Assembly: GCF_001487165.1 (NCBI RefSeq)
Contig: NZ_LN913005.1
Location: 63,461-127,460, forward strand
Reading direction: 5' to 3'
DNA length: 64,000 bases
From: Blautia massiliensis (ex Durand et al. 2017)
GTDB taxonomy: Bacteria; Bacillota; Clostridia; Lachnospirales; Lachnospiraceae
A program made the translations under genes and the position numbers. How positions within the stretch are numbered: position 1 is the stretch's first letter; every line of letters starts with the position of its first letter. Positions 41,838 to 50,360 of this stretch are shown in pieces. The notes below the pieces were generated by a model that was not told the DNA's origin, made no database searches, and was given only the letters and a program-made list of their open reading frames with translations.

Positions 41838-42710
41838 ATGAATGACCTTCTCTTCTCCGTTTTTCCAAATGAAAACTTTGTTGATATCGGACTATACCAA
41901 TACGGCTGGGAGCACTGCGCTCCGGCACATTCATTCGGCCCGGCCGCACGAAACCATTATATTTTTCATTATGTGATCTCCGGTACCGGAACTCTGATGG
42001 CAGACAATTCCGCAGGAGAGACCATCACCTATCAGGTAAAAAGCGGCCAGGGTTTCATGCTTTTTCCCGGTCAGATCAACACCTACATTGCAGATACCGA
42101 CTTTCCATGGGAGTACACCTGGGTGGAATTTGACGGGCTCCGGGCAAAAGAGATCGTGGAAACTGCAGGTTTAAGTCCGGACCATCCGGTCTATCACAGC
42201 CACTCTGCAGATCTCCGCCAGAAAATGATGGAGGAAATGCTTTATATCAGCCATAATTCCCAGGAATCACCCTTTCATCTTATCGGACATACCTGGCTTT
42301 TTCTGGATTACTTTATGCGCTCTACTGAAACTGTCCGCATGAAACAGGATGGAAGTATCCGTGATTTTTATATCAAGGAGGCGCTCTCTTTTATTGAACA
42401 GAATTTCCAAAATGATATTTCCATTGAGGATATCGCAGCCTGCTGCGGCCTGAACCGAAGCTACTTCGGTAAGATCTTCCACGACACCATCGGACGTTCT
42501 CCCCAGGAATTCCTGATCAGCTATCGCATGACCAAAGCTGCAGAACTTCTTAAGATCACAGCCCTGTCTATCGCAGATATCGGAAATGCAGTCGGATATC
42601 CCAATCAGCTGCATTTTTCCCGGGCTTTCAAAAATGTATACGGAATGTCGCCAAGAAACTGGCGGATGAAAAACAGACTTATTGAAAAAAAGCCTCCGGC
42701 CAGAAAATAG
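41838..42710 (+). CDS. AraC-family regulator of the alpha-galactoside locus
   Basis: A 290-aa AraC/XylS regulator. The N-terminal 165 residues are an AraC cupin sensor (HSFGPAARNHYIFHYVISGTGTL). The C-terminal 100 hold two helix-turn-helix motifs, ISIEDIAACCGLNRSYFGKIF and IADIGNAVGYPNQLHFSRAFK, ending GMSPRNWR. ATG 41838 has AAAGGA 8 bases before it; 41793 is less likely. Divergent from the binding protein, permease and aga operon, it should activate them when an alpha-galactoside is present (as MsmR/RafR do in other Firmicutes). Confidence 0.92.
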   Translation: MNDLLFSVFPNENFVDIGLYQYGWEHCAPAHSFGPAARNHYIFHYVISGTGTLMADNSAGETITYQVKSGQGFMLFPGQINTYIADTDFPWEYTWVEFDGLRAKEIVETAGLSPDHPVYHSHSADLRQKMMEEMLYISHNSQESPFHLIGHTWLFLDYFMRSTETVRMKQDGSIRDFYIKEALSFIEQNFQNDISIEDIAACCGLNRSYFGKIFHDTIGRSPQEFLISYRMTKAAELLKITALSIADIGNAVGYPNQLHFSRAFKNVYGMSPRNWRMKNRLIEKKPPARK

Positions 42711-42723
42711 CCGGAGGTTTTTT
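42693..42723. terminator. Bidirectional terminator between the AraC gene and glyQS
   Basis: CCTCCGGC pairs with GCCGGAGG. On the plus strand T6 follows; on the minus strand the A run before it reads as T7 after glyQS. Its left arm lies within the last codons of the AraC gene. Confidence 0.85.
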
Positions 42724-42741
42724 ATTAAAAAATGTATTTAC

Positions 42742-44136
42742 TTAAAATGTAAATTTATCAGCAAAGTATGCATCAAGCTCATCGATCTTCACACGTACCT
42801 GCTCCATAGTGTCACGGTCACGGACTGTAACTGCACCGTCATTCTCAGACTCGAAGTCATAAGTGATACAGAACGGAGTACCGATCTCATCCTGTCTGCG
42901 GTAACGTTTACCGATATTTCCACGGTCATCGTACTCACAGTTGTACTTCTTGGAAAGCTGCTGGTAGATCTTCTCAGCACCCTCGTTAAGCTTCTTGGAA
43001 AGCGGAAGCACACCGATCTTAACCGGTGCAAGTACCGGATGGAAATGAAGGACTGTACGGACATCGTTCTTCTCTGCATCCAGAACTTCCTCATCGTAAG
43101 CGCTGCAGAGGAAAGCAAGTACCATACGGTCTGCTCCAAGTGATGGCTCGATAACGTATGGGATATATTTCTGTTTCTTCTCATCATCAAAGTATGTGAG
43201 ATCCTGGCCGGATACATTCTGATGCTGTGTCAGGTCATAATCTGTTCTGTCAGCGATTCCCCAGAGCTCGCCCCATCCGAATGGGAAAAGGAATTCCACA
43301 TCTGTGGTAGCCTTGCTGTAGAAGCTCAGCTCTTCCTTATCATGATCACGGTAACGAACCTCATCATCCTTAAGTCCGAGAGCACTCAGCCAGTCAAGGC
43401 AGAACTTCTTCCAGTATGCAAACCACTCAAGATCTGTATCCGGCTCGCAGAAGAACTCAAGCTCCATCTGCTCGAACTCACGGGTACGGAATGTGAAGTT
43501 ACCCGGTGTGATCTCGTTACGGAAGGATTTACCGATCTGGCCGATACCAAACGGAATCTTTTTACGGGATGTTCTCTGTACGTTCTTGAAGTTTACGAAA
43601 ATACCCTGTGCAGTCTCCGGTCTTAAATATACAGTATTCTTGGCATCTTCGGTAACACCCTGGAATGTCTTGAACATCAGGTTGAACTGACGGATATCTG
43701 TGAAGTTGTGTTTACCACAGCTCGGACATCCTACCTCGTGTTCTTTGATGAAGTCCATCATCTTCTCCTGGGACCATGCATCTACGCTTCCCTCAATGGC
43801 AATGTCATGCTCTGCACAAAAGTCCTCAATGAGTTTATCTGCACGGAAACGCTCGTGGCACTCTTTACAGTCCATAAGAGGATCAGAAAATCCGCCAAGA
43901 TGTCCGGAAGCGATCCATGTCTGCGGGTTCATAAGGATCGCACAGTCAACACCTACATTGTACGGAGACTCCTGAATGAATTTCTGCCACCATGCACGTT
44001 TTACGTTATTTTTAAGCTCTACACCGAGATTTCCATAATCCCATGTGTTTGCCAGGCCGCCGTAGATCTCGGAACCCGGGTAAACAAATCCTCTGGCTTT
44101 TGCAAGAGCTACGATCTTTTCCATTGTCTTTTCCAT
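42742..44136 (-). CDS. glyQS: Glycyl-tRNA synthetase, homodimeric type
   Basis: It charges tRNA-Gly. The 464-aa single-chain form belongs to class II with the archaeal/eukaryote-like alpha2 type. Motifs are [19 protein letters not shown] near the start, then [28 protein letters not shown] (motif 2) and [14 protein letters not shown] (motif 3), ending with the anticodon-binding [22 protein letters not shown] 44136 gives [12 protein letters not shown] after GAGGAGAG; the longer frame is rejected. No T-box leader is visible upstream, and a simple promoter lies at 44223-44251. Confidence 0.97.
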   Translation of the reverse strand: MEKTMEKIVALAKARGFVYPGSEIYGGLANTWDYGNLGVELKNNVKRAWWQKFIQESPYNVGVDCAILMNPQTWIASGHLGGFSDPLMDCKECHERFRADKLIEDFCAEHDIAIEGSVDAWSQEKMMDFIKEHEVGCPSCGKHNFTDIRQFNLMFKTFQGVTEDAKNTVYLRPETAQGIFVNFKNVQRTSRKKIPFGIGQIGKSFRNEITPGNFTFRTREFEQMELEFFCEPDTDLEWFAYWKKFCLDWLSALGLKDDEVRYRDHDKEELSFYSKATTDVEFLFPFGWGELWGIADRTDYDLTQHQNVSGQDLTYFDDEKKQKYIPYVIEPSLGADRMVLAFLCSAYDEEVLDAEKNDVRTVLHFHPVLAPVKIGVLPLSKKLNEGAEKIYQQLSKKYNCEYDDRGNIGKRYRRQDEIGTPFCITYDFESENDGAVTVRDRDTMEQVRVKIDELDAYFADKFTF

Positions 44137-44222
44137 GATTTCTCTCCTCTTGACTTGCAGCTGTTCCGCCAAATGCGTCCGGAAAGCTCCGGAAAAAGCT
44201 GCTTTTTTACATTTTTGGTCTT

Positions 44223-44251
44223 ATTATACTAGTATCCTCATGATTTTTCAA
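44223..44251 (-). promoter_or_regulatory. Promoter of glyQS
   Basis: TTGAAA (44246-44251), 17 bases and TATAAT (44223-44228) on the minus strand, about 85 bases before the start codon. It is a near-consensus promoter with no riboswitch-like structure. Confidence 0.75.
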
Positions 44252-44329
44252 GGATATTTCCATTTGCATTGCATCCTGTCCTGCTTTTGAAAAATAAATC
44301 GTTACGGTTATTCCGCAGCCGGCAGTGAT

Positions 44330-45088
44330 CTATCTCATCAATTCCAGGATCTCCAGACTTTTAAACCGCTTGTCTGTATTCAGCTCCGTATACCGGTAAA
44401 TGTGGCGTTCCAGTTCCCGCAGCACATCATCCCGTACTGTAAACGTATACAGCTTTGCCAGGGGGGACACGGCTATGTAGCGCATGGCATACAGGGCAGC
44501 CGCTGAGATCCGTTTCCTGTCCATGGCCATCCTACTGCAGTCCGCACACAGGATCCCATGCTCGTCCTGGGAGAAAAAAAGTTCTCCGGTTTCTTCCTCC
44601 GTAAGCTCTCTCCCGCAGCCCGCACACTGGAACAGCTGCGGCATCACGCCCTGGATTACCATAGTCCGCAGTTCATAGATACAGCGCACCAGCCGGTCTT
44701 CTATATGAGGATTCAAAATGGCTTTGATGGTCACATAGAGAAGATTCATCATCTCCTTCTCATCCGTTCCCTCTTTGCCAAAATAATCTGCCAGCTCCAG
44801 AAAATAATATCCATAGTAAACCCCCGGCTGCCGGGTGGCCAGCTCCACAAAATGATGCTGCACGCTGACCTGGTTCAGATTATAGCTCGTCCTTCCCTCA
44901 TAAAGAGTAAAGCTTCCGAATACAAACGGGTTAGCTGCTGCCATGAACGGACTGTTCTGCCGTCTCGCTCCCTTGGCAAAAGCGGAGATCTTCCCCCTCT
45001 CTCTTGTGAGAAGGACGATCCGCTTGTCATAATCCCCTACCGGCATAGCAGAAAGTACCACTCCCTGTACGGTAATCAGATCACTCAT
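44330..45088 (-). CDS. recO: DNA repair protein RecO
   Basis: It helps load RecA with RecF/RecR at single-strand gaps. The 252-aa protein starts MSDLITVQGVVLSAMPVGDYDKRIVLLTRERGK, the OB-fold domain, and GARRQNSPFMAAANPF follows. The zinc finger is C-x2-C near 150 (FQCAGCGREL) with C-x2-C at GILCADCSR. It begins 2 bases after the era stop, a common arrangement, and ATG 45088 is supported by that coupling. Its C-terminus ends at 44330 with no visible terminator. Confidence 0.96.
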   Translation of the reverse strand: MSDLITVQGVVLSAMPVGDYDKRIVLLTRERGKISAFAKGARRQNSPFMAAANPFVFGSFTLYEGRTSYNLNQVSVQHHFVELATRQPGVYYGYYFLELADYFGKEGTDEKEMMNLLYVTIKAILNPHIEDRLVRCIYELRTMVIQGVMPQLFQCAGCGRELTEEETGELFFSQDEHGILCADCSRMAMDRKRISAAALYAMRYIAVSPLAKLYTFTVRDDVLRELERHIYRYTELNTDKRFKSLEILELMR

Positions 45089-45090
45089 TT

Positions 45091-45999
45091 TCAGATTTCT
45101 TTCTTATCATATCCAAAGTTCTTGATCAGGAAATCACTGTCTCTCCAGTTCTTAGTCACCTTGACCCAGAGCTTTAGGTTTACCTTTGCTTCCAGCATAC
45201 GCTCCAGCTCATAGCGGGCATTGCTTCCGATCTTTTTCAACATGGCACCCTGTTTTCCGATGATGATGCCTTTGTGGGAATTACGCTCGCAGATGATGGT
45301 CGCATCAATATCTATGATGTTGCTTCTTCCCGGACGTTTCTTCATCCGGTCGATGGCAACGGCGATTCCGTGAGGGATCTCCTCATCCAGTGCATGCAGA
45401 GCCTTCTCACGGATGATCTCTGCGGCGATCTGGCGCTGAGGCTGGTCGGTAACTGTATCCTCATCATAGAACATCGGTCCGTACGGAAGATATTTGAAAA
45501 TACTTGGAATGATATCCTGTGTGTTTTTTCCGCGGAGGGCAGAGCAAGGAATGATCTCTGCAAAATCGCAGATCTTACGGTAGGTATCGATCGCAGGAAG
45601 AAGCTCTTCTTTTTTTACCGTATCGATCTTGTTGATGATGAGAATCACTGGAACTCCAACCTTCTGCAGCTGCTCGGCAATGTGGCGCTCTCCCGCACCT
45701 ACGAATGTGGACGGCTCCACCAGCCACATAATGGCATCTACTTCCTTCAGGGTTCTCTCCGCAACCTGTACCATGTATTCTCCAAGCTTGTTTTTTGCCT
45801 TGTGGATACCCGGTGTGTCCAAAAATACGATCTGTCCCTCATCACAGGTATACACAGTCTGTATCTTGTTTCTGGTTGTCTGTGGCTTGTTTGATGTGAT
45901 GGCGATCTTCTGTCCGATAAGATGGTTCATCAGCGTGGATTTTCCAACATTCGGTCTTCCGATGATCGCAACAAAGCCTGATCTAAAATTATTATCCAT
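45091..45999 (-). CDS. era: GTPase Era
   Basis: It binds 16S rRNA and aids 30S assembly. The 302-aa protein has the G1 GRPNVGKSTLMNHL, G3 DTPGIHK and G4 NKID motifs and the C-terminal KH domain with GIIIGKQGAMLKKIG, all in the normal order and length. A GAGAGGATAAAG site precedes ATG 45999. It lies between the M16 peptidase and recO; the tight era-recO coupling is typical of Firmicutes. Confidence 0.97.
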   Translation of the reverse strand: MDNNFRSGFVAIIGRPNVGKSTLMNHLIGQKIAITSNKPQTTRNKIQTVYTCDEGQIVFLDTPGIHKAKNKLGEYMVQVAERTLKEVDAIMWLVEPSTFVGAGERHIAEQLQKVGVPVILIINKIDTVKKEELLPAIDTYRKICDFAEIIPCSALRGKNTQDIIPSIFKYLPYGPMFYDEDTVTDQPQRQIAAEIIREKALHALDEEIPHGIAVAIDRMKKRPGRSNIIDIDATIICERNSHKGIIIGKQGAMLKKIGSNARYELERMLEAKVNLKLWVKVTKNWRDSDFLIKNFGYDKKEI

Positions 46000-46067
46000 T
46001 CTTTATCCTCTCATAATCCTTTCACAGCCTGCTATCCCATTTAACGGACAGCAGGCTTTGTTTCTCA

Positions 46068-48989
46068 TCAGCCGATCAGTGGCTTCACTTCCATGAATAC
46101 ATCTTCCGCCTTCTCTATTGCAGTCTCACTTCCTACTACGCAGATCTGATCATCGGAAAGTACTGCTTCTACAAGAGCTGCCAGTTTCTGGATATCCTCC
46201 TTCTGCGCTCCGAGGATCTGATTTCTTTCCTTCTGGAGCATATCCTCTGTAACATTGGAGAAATATGCGGTTTTTGAGATACTTCCCTGCATCTGCGGAG
46301 TTCTCGGCACATCCTTGTTGCTGATCGTTCCGATAATATATTTTGTCATCTCACGCTCGTCTGCCTCAAAGGCACGGATATAATCCGGCACTCCTTGGTA
46401 TACTTCCAGGGTTCTCTTTAGATGGGGATCACGGTAGGATACCAGGAAGCTCTCTCCGTTTCTCTTAAAGCCGCTCATGCAGCCATACGCTCCACCCTTT
46501 ACACGAAGGTTGATCCAGAGATAATCGTAGCTTAAGATCACTTTCAGGATCTCCAGTGCACCGGTATACTCCAGGCCTTTTTTGCGGAAGTTTCCGTTCT
46601 GTGCCACATACTGGACCTGGCCGGAGGTCTTGAAGGCTTCGTTTTTCTTTATGCAGGGGGCCTGCTTCACAGACTCCGGCTTCTGTCCGTTAAACAAAAC
46701 TTTTTTGATCCCGGCAGCCTGTGCTTTTACTACATCCAGAGATTCTCTCTCTCCGGTATAGCTTACACAGAAATTCTCCGGACGAAGTACCTCTTCCATC
46801 ACCTTACGGAGATTTTTCACGATCTCATCCTTGCAGCTGTCAAAATCCTTCTCCAGTTTTTCGATAAACTGATAATATCCGATTCCTGCCATCTCATCCT
46901 GGAATGCCGCCATCGGAGATGCGTAGGAAGCACCACGGAGAACGGCGGTGGAATGGCCTGCACTTGCAAGGCTGGCCTGGGCTCTGGATCTCACTCTGGC
47001 AATGATCTCGTAGAGACGTTTGGTGTCATCCAGCTTCGAAGTTGTAAGAACCTCCCGGATCATGGAAAACATGAAATCCATCTCCGGATATAACGCTTTT
47101 CCTCTTACGGCAAACATGGCACGGAATGCATCGGTATCCTGGGCATCATCAAAAACCTCTATCCCATAGGCAATACCGCCGGTTCTCGCATTCACTTCAT
47201 TAAACAACTCGCCATATGTGTAATTCTCTGTATCCACTGCACCAAGCACAGATTTCAGAAGTCCCAGATAATGGACTGTGTCAACATCAAAGTCATGGAT
47301 CTCAAAAAGAAGATCTGCATAACCGATACCATTGGTGCACACATCATGATACAGAAACAGGCTGTCCTCCACATGGTGCTCCTCGTTTGTCAGTCCTGTG
47401 ATCTCTTTTTTGATATCTTCTCTGGAAAGCATCGGGATACAGGTCAGTGTTTCCGGATCTTCCTCGGATTCCTGATAAGCTTCCAGGGCTTTTGTATTCT
47501 CTACCATCCGGGTAAGCTCTTCATCAGAAAGGCTCTTTCTGTAATTCTCCAGTTTTTCTTCCAGTTCTTTGTCTCTCTTAGCAGCAAGGCCTTTCTCCGG
47601 TACCAGGGAAAGGATCGCGCCATGGGTATTATCCAGAAGATATTTACGGATCAGATCCTCAAAATATCCCTCTTCCAGAGCTTTTTTGAGGAACTCAAAT
47701 CCCTCAAGAAGCTGTACTTCACAGAACGGCTTTGTATCGTCATAAAGCCAGCTGCTTAAAATATCCAGGCCATACATCAGTCCCTTCGGATAGGAAGAGA
47801 AATCTGCCTCACGGAAACGGAATTCGTAGTAGTTGATTCCGGCTGTTACTGCCTTCTTGTCGATACCTTCCTCCATGATCTTTGTGAGGGTGTCACGGAT
47901 CACTTTGACAAATTCCTCTTTCTGGCTTAAGTTGGCTCCCTTTGCCACGATGGAGAAATAGGTCTGTTTGATTCCATCCTCAAAGGAGCCATAGATATCC
48001 TTGCCAATCTTTGCATCCAGAAGTGCCTGTTTCAACGGTGCACCCGGTGCGCTTAAAAGTGCGTAATCCAGGACTTCGAAAGCAAGACTTAAGTTGATAT
48101 CTGCTGCTTCACCCACAACCATATTGTAGGAAAGATAAGTGTTATCCTCTTCTCCTTCGTCCTCTGACACCGGATAATTTTTCTGGATATCTTTTACCTG
48201 GGCAAAAGTTTCCTGATCCCGGATCTGGGAATCAATGGCAAGGGAATCAAAGGCAGACAGATAATGGCTGTCAATAAACTCCAGTTTCTCCTCCATATCC
48301 ATGTTTCCATAGAGATAGATAAAGCTGTTGGACGGATGATAGTACTGTCTGTGGAAATCCAGGAATTCCTCGTAACTGAGATCCGGGATATTTACAGGAT
48401 CTCCGCCGGACTCACAGCCATAGGTGGTATCCGGGAACAGGGAATTCATGATCTCACGCTCCAGAACATCATCCGGTGAGGAAAAAGCACCCTTCATTTC
48501 ATTGTAAACGACACCGTTGTATTTCAGCGGGCCTTCTTTTTTCTCCAGATGGTAGTTCCAGCCTTCCTGACGGAAGATCTCTTCTTTTTTGTAAATATTC
48601 GGATAGAATACCGCATCCAGATATACATGCATCAGATTCTGGAAATCCCGGTCATTACAGCTTGCTATCGGGTAGCAGGTCTTATCCGGATAGGTCATGG
48701 CATTAAGGAAGGTATTAAGAGAACCTTTTACCAGCTCCACAAAAGGATCCTTAAGCGGAAATTCCCTGGAGCCGCACAGTACGCTGTGTTCCAATATATG
48801 AGCAACACCTGTGCTGTTTTTCGGCGGTGTACGGAATGCAATGTTAAAAACCTTATTCTCATCACTATTCTCGATGAGCATCACTCTGGCTCCTGTTTTT
48901 TTGTGTCTCAGAAGCCATCCTTTTGAATGAATATCCTGAAGCTCCTCTTCCTTCAGGACTTCATATGCTTTCAGATGATTGGGATTCAT
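46068..48989 (-). CDS. M16C zinc peptidase (presequence-protease-like)
   Basis: A 973-aa cytosolic insulinase-type peptidase (M16C, PreP/HypA-like). The inverted zinc motif HxxEH is GVAHILEHSVLCGS at about residues 64-68, and the later Glu ligand falls in the following ca. 80 residues (KYNGVVYNEMKGAFSSPDD). Two halves of about 480 residues form the closed clamshell. There is no signal peptide. It probably degrades short peptides; bacterial targets are little known. ATG 48989 has GGAGG seven bases ahead. It ends shortly before era with 67 bases between. Confidence 0.93.
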   Translation of the reverse strand: MNPNHLKAYEVLKEEELQDIHSKGWLLRHKKTGARVMLIENSDENKVFNIAFRTPPKNSTGVAHILEHSVLCGSREFPLKDPFVELVKGSLNTFLNAMTYPDKTCYPIASCNDRDFQNLMHVYLDAVFYPNIYKKEEIFRQEGWNYHLEKKEGPLKYNGVVYNEMKGAFSSPDDVLEREIMNSLFPDTTYGCESGGDPVNIPDLSYEEFLDFHRQYYHPSNSFIYLYGNMDMEEKLEFIDSHYLSAFDSLAIDSQIRDQETFAQVKDIQKNYPVSEDEGEEDNTYLSYNMVVGEAADINLSLAFEVLDYALLSAPGAPLKQALLDAKIGKDIYGSFEDGIKQTYFSIVAKGANLSQKEEFVKVIRDTLTKIMEEGIDKKAVTAGINYYEFRFREADFSSYPKGLMYGLDILSSWLYDDTKPFCEVQLLEGFEFLKKALEEGYFEDLIRKYLLDNTHGAILSLVPEKGLAAKRDKELEEKLENYRKSLSDEELTRMVENTKALEAYQESEEDPETLTCIPMLSREDIKKEITGLTNEEHHVEDSLFLYHDVCTNGIGYADLLFEIHDFDVDTVHYLGLLKSVLGAVDTENYTYGELFNEVNARTGGIAYGIEVFDDAQDTDAFRAMFAVRGKALYPEMDFMFSMIREVLTTSKLDDTKRLYEIIARVRSRAQASLASAGHSTAVLRGASYASPMAAFQDEMAGIGYYQFIEKLEKDFDSCKDEIVKNLRKVMEEVLRPENFCVSYTGERESLDVVKAQAAGIKKVLFNGQKPESVKQAPCIKKNEAFKTSGQVQYVAQNGNFRKKGLEYTGALEILKVILSYDYLWINLRVKGGAYGCMSGFKRNGESFLVSYRDPHLKRTLEVYQGVPDYIRAFEADEREMTKYIIGTISNKDVPRTPQMQGSISKTAYFSNVTEDMLQKERNQILGAQKEDIQKLAALVEAVLSDDQICVVGSETAIEKAEDVFMEVKPLIG

Positions 48990-49130
48990 AAAATAGTAAC
49001 CTCCTGAATGTTTCTCTTCACACCCGACATGGATCTTCGTTCAAAAAATCTCAGAATATTTTATCGGATGCATGGCAACAAAAGGCTGCCTGAGTAGTCA
49101 GACAGCCTGAAACGGAAGCTCTCCGGCCTC

Positions 49131-49709
49131 CTAAATGTTTCCTTCGTTGGGATAATACTGCCTGTAGATCTCTCTGGCAGCTCTTGTGATGATTCCAAGC
49201 TCAGCTTCCATTCCAAGATTAGCCGGAAGCTCCACAGCTGTTTCCCTGATGTCTCTCTGGACCTTGGCCTTCGCACTGTCCTCCTTGATGTGGATCAGGC
49301 CGAAAATCGTTGTGTTATAGGATTTATCTGTCTGACAGAGATCCATGTAGACCAGAACCAGATGACAGCATTCCCGGTAAAGAAGCTCCTCATAAAGGCC
49401 GCCCCTTTCCTGGAGCTCCTGAAATTTCAGCTTCTTAAGATACTTGCCTATCTCTTTCTTCGCACTTCTTGTACCAAAGAATCTGGAAGCGGAATTCCGG
49501 TTAAACTCCATGGTCATCCAGAGACCGAGATAACCGTCTGCCCTGGTATCACCAGTCTCAGCTTTATCGCTGTAACGGATCTCCCAGAGTTCCTTGCGGA
49601 TCCTGTTTTCTTCCGGTTCTTCTCCTGCTGCAATGGACTGCTCCAGAAGCTTCAGGCGCTCCATGGGATCTTTCTCTCTATAGTATTTCGCAATTGTTGG
49701 TGTATCCAT
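49131..49709 (-). CDS. Hypothetical protein, 192 aa
   Basis: A helical, soluble protein with no signal peptide or membrane segment. It opens MDTPTIAKYYREKDPMERLKLLE, and ATG 49709 has GGAGGAAG before it. Several sections have Glu/Arg/Lys pairs, and SASRFFGTRSAKKEIGKYLK resembles a helix-rich family of Lachnospiraceae of unknown role. I cannot name a function. It is in line with the DUF5662 gene upstream, 58 bases away. Confidence 0.75.
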   Translation of the reverse strand: MDTPTIAKYYREKDPMERLKLLEQSIAAGEEPEENRIRKELWEIRYSDKAETGDTRADGYLGLWMTMEFNRNSASRFFGTRSAKKEIGKYLKKLKFQELQERGGLYEELLYRECCHLVLVYMDLCQTDKSYNTTIFGLIHIKEDSAKAKVQRDIRETAVELPANLGMEAELGIITRAAREIYRQYYPNEGNI

Positions 49710-49766
49710 TCATTCTTCCTCCTGATATCTGAATATTATATCAGACAACCTGCCAAAAATACACCC

Positions 49767-50360
49767 CTATCTGTGATTTCGAAGCTTTTTCCCAGGGCTT
49801 TTCACTTTTTTTCCGCGGTTATCACATAGATATACATTGCGGATATACCACAGGGTCTTATCCTCTCCGTATTTATCCAGGATCCGGAGAAGTCCCTCCA
49901 GCTCTTTCTTTGTCTGTGGGTGGATAAACCACAGCTTCTCCTTGCTTTTCAGAAAATACTGCAATGGTTCATGATAGGTATATTCCTCTCCCAGATAGTT
50001 TCTGGATGCACTGATCCGGTCCATGACCATTTCCGCCACATATTTTCTGGGCATTCTGGCTCCCATGATCACATGCTCACCGTCAAGGGAATAGTCTACC
50101 CAATGTTCAAAATGGTGTCTGTTTCTTCCCTTATGGTGCAGCCAGGACATGGATACGCCGGTTGCCTCACGTTCTGCGTTGTTGGGACTTCTTGTCCCCT
50201 GATAATATTTACAGCCTACCAGAAATTCCGTCGGGGAATATTTGGACAGGTCATGAAGCAACCCCTGCTTATATAACCCGATACGAAAACAATATTTCAT
50301 CACCAGAAGCTTATGCCTCGTGATGGTCCTGAAGTGCAGCCACGGGTGCCATGATCGCAT
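49767..50360 (-). CDS. DUF5662 family protein
   Basis: A 197-aa protein with His-rich middle part: LLHDLSKYSPTEF (about residue 35), MSWLHHKGRNRHHFEHWVDY and EMVMDRISASRNYLG. The HD-like HDLSK followed by further His and Asp residues may be a metal site (inference), but the family is uncharacterised. ATG 50360 follows AGGAGGCGGAGAAAG; the frame to 50396 is longer without support. It overlaps the last 50 bases of the GH13-like gene, so it is co-translated. Confidence 0.8.
   Translation of the reverse strand: MRSWHPWLHFRTITRHKLLVMKYCFRIGLYKQGLLHDLSKYSPTEFLVGCKYYQGTRSPNNAEREATGVSMSWLHHKGRNRHHFEHWVDYSLDGEHVIMGARMPRKYVAEMVMDRISASRNYLGEEYTYHEPLQYFLKSKEKLWFIHPQTKKELEGLLRILDKYGEDKTLWYIRNVYLCDNRGKKVKSPGKKLRNHR

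Noticed and set aside
44137-44329. T-box leader before glyQS
   Set aside because: The stretch between promoter and start is about 85 bases and lacks the TGGNACCGCG motif and terminator-antiterminator stems.
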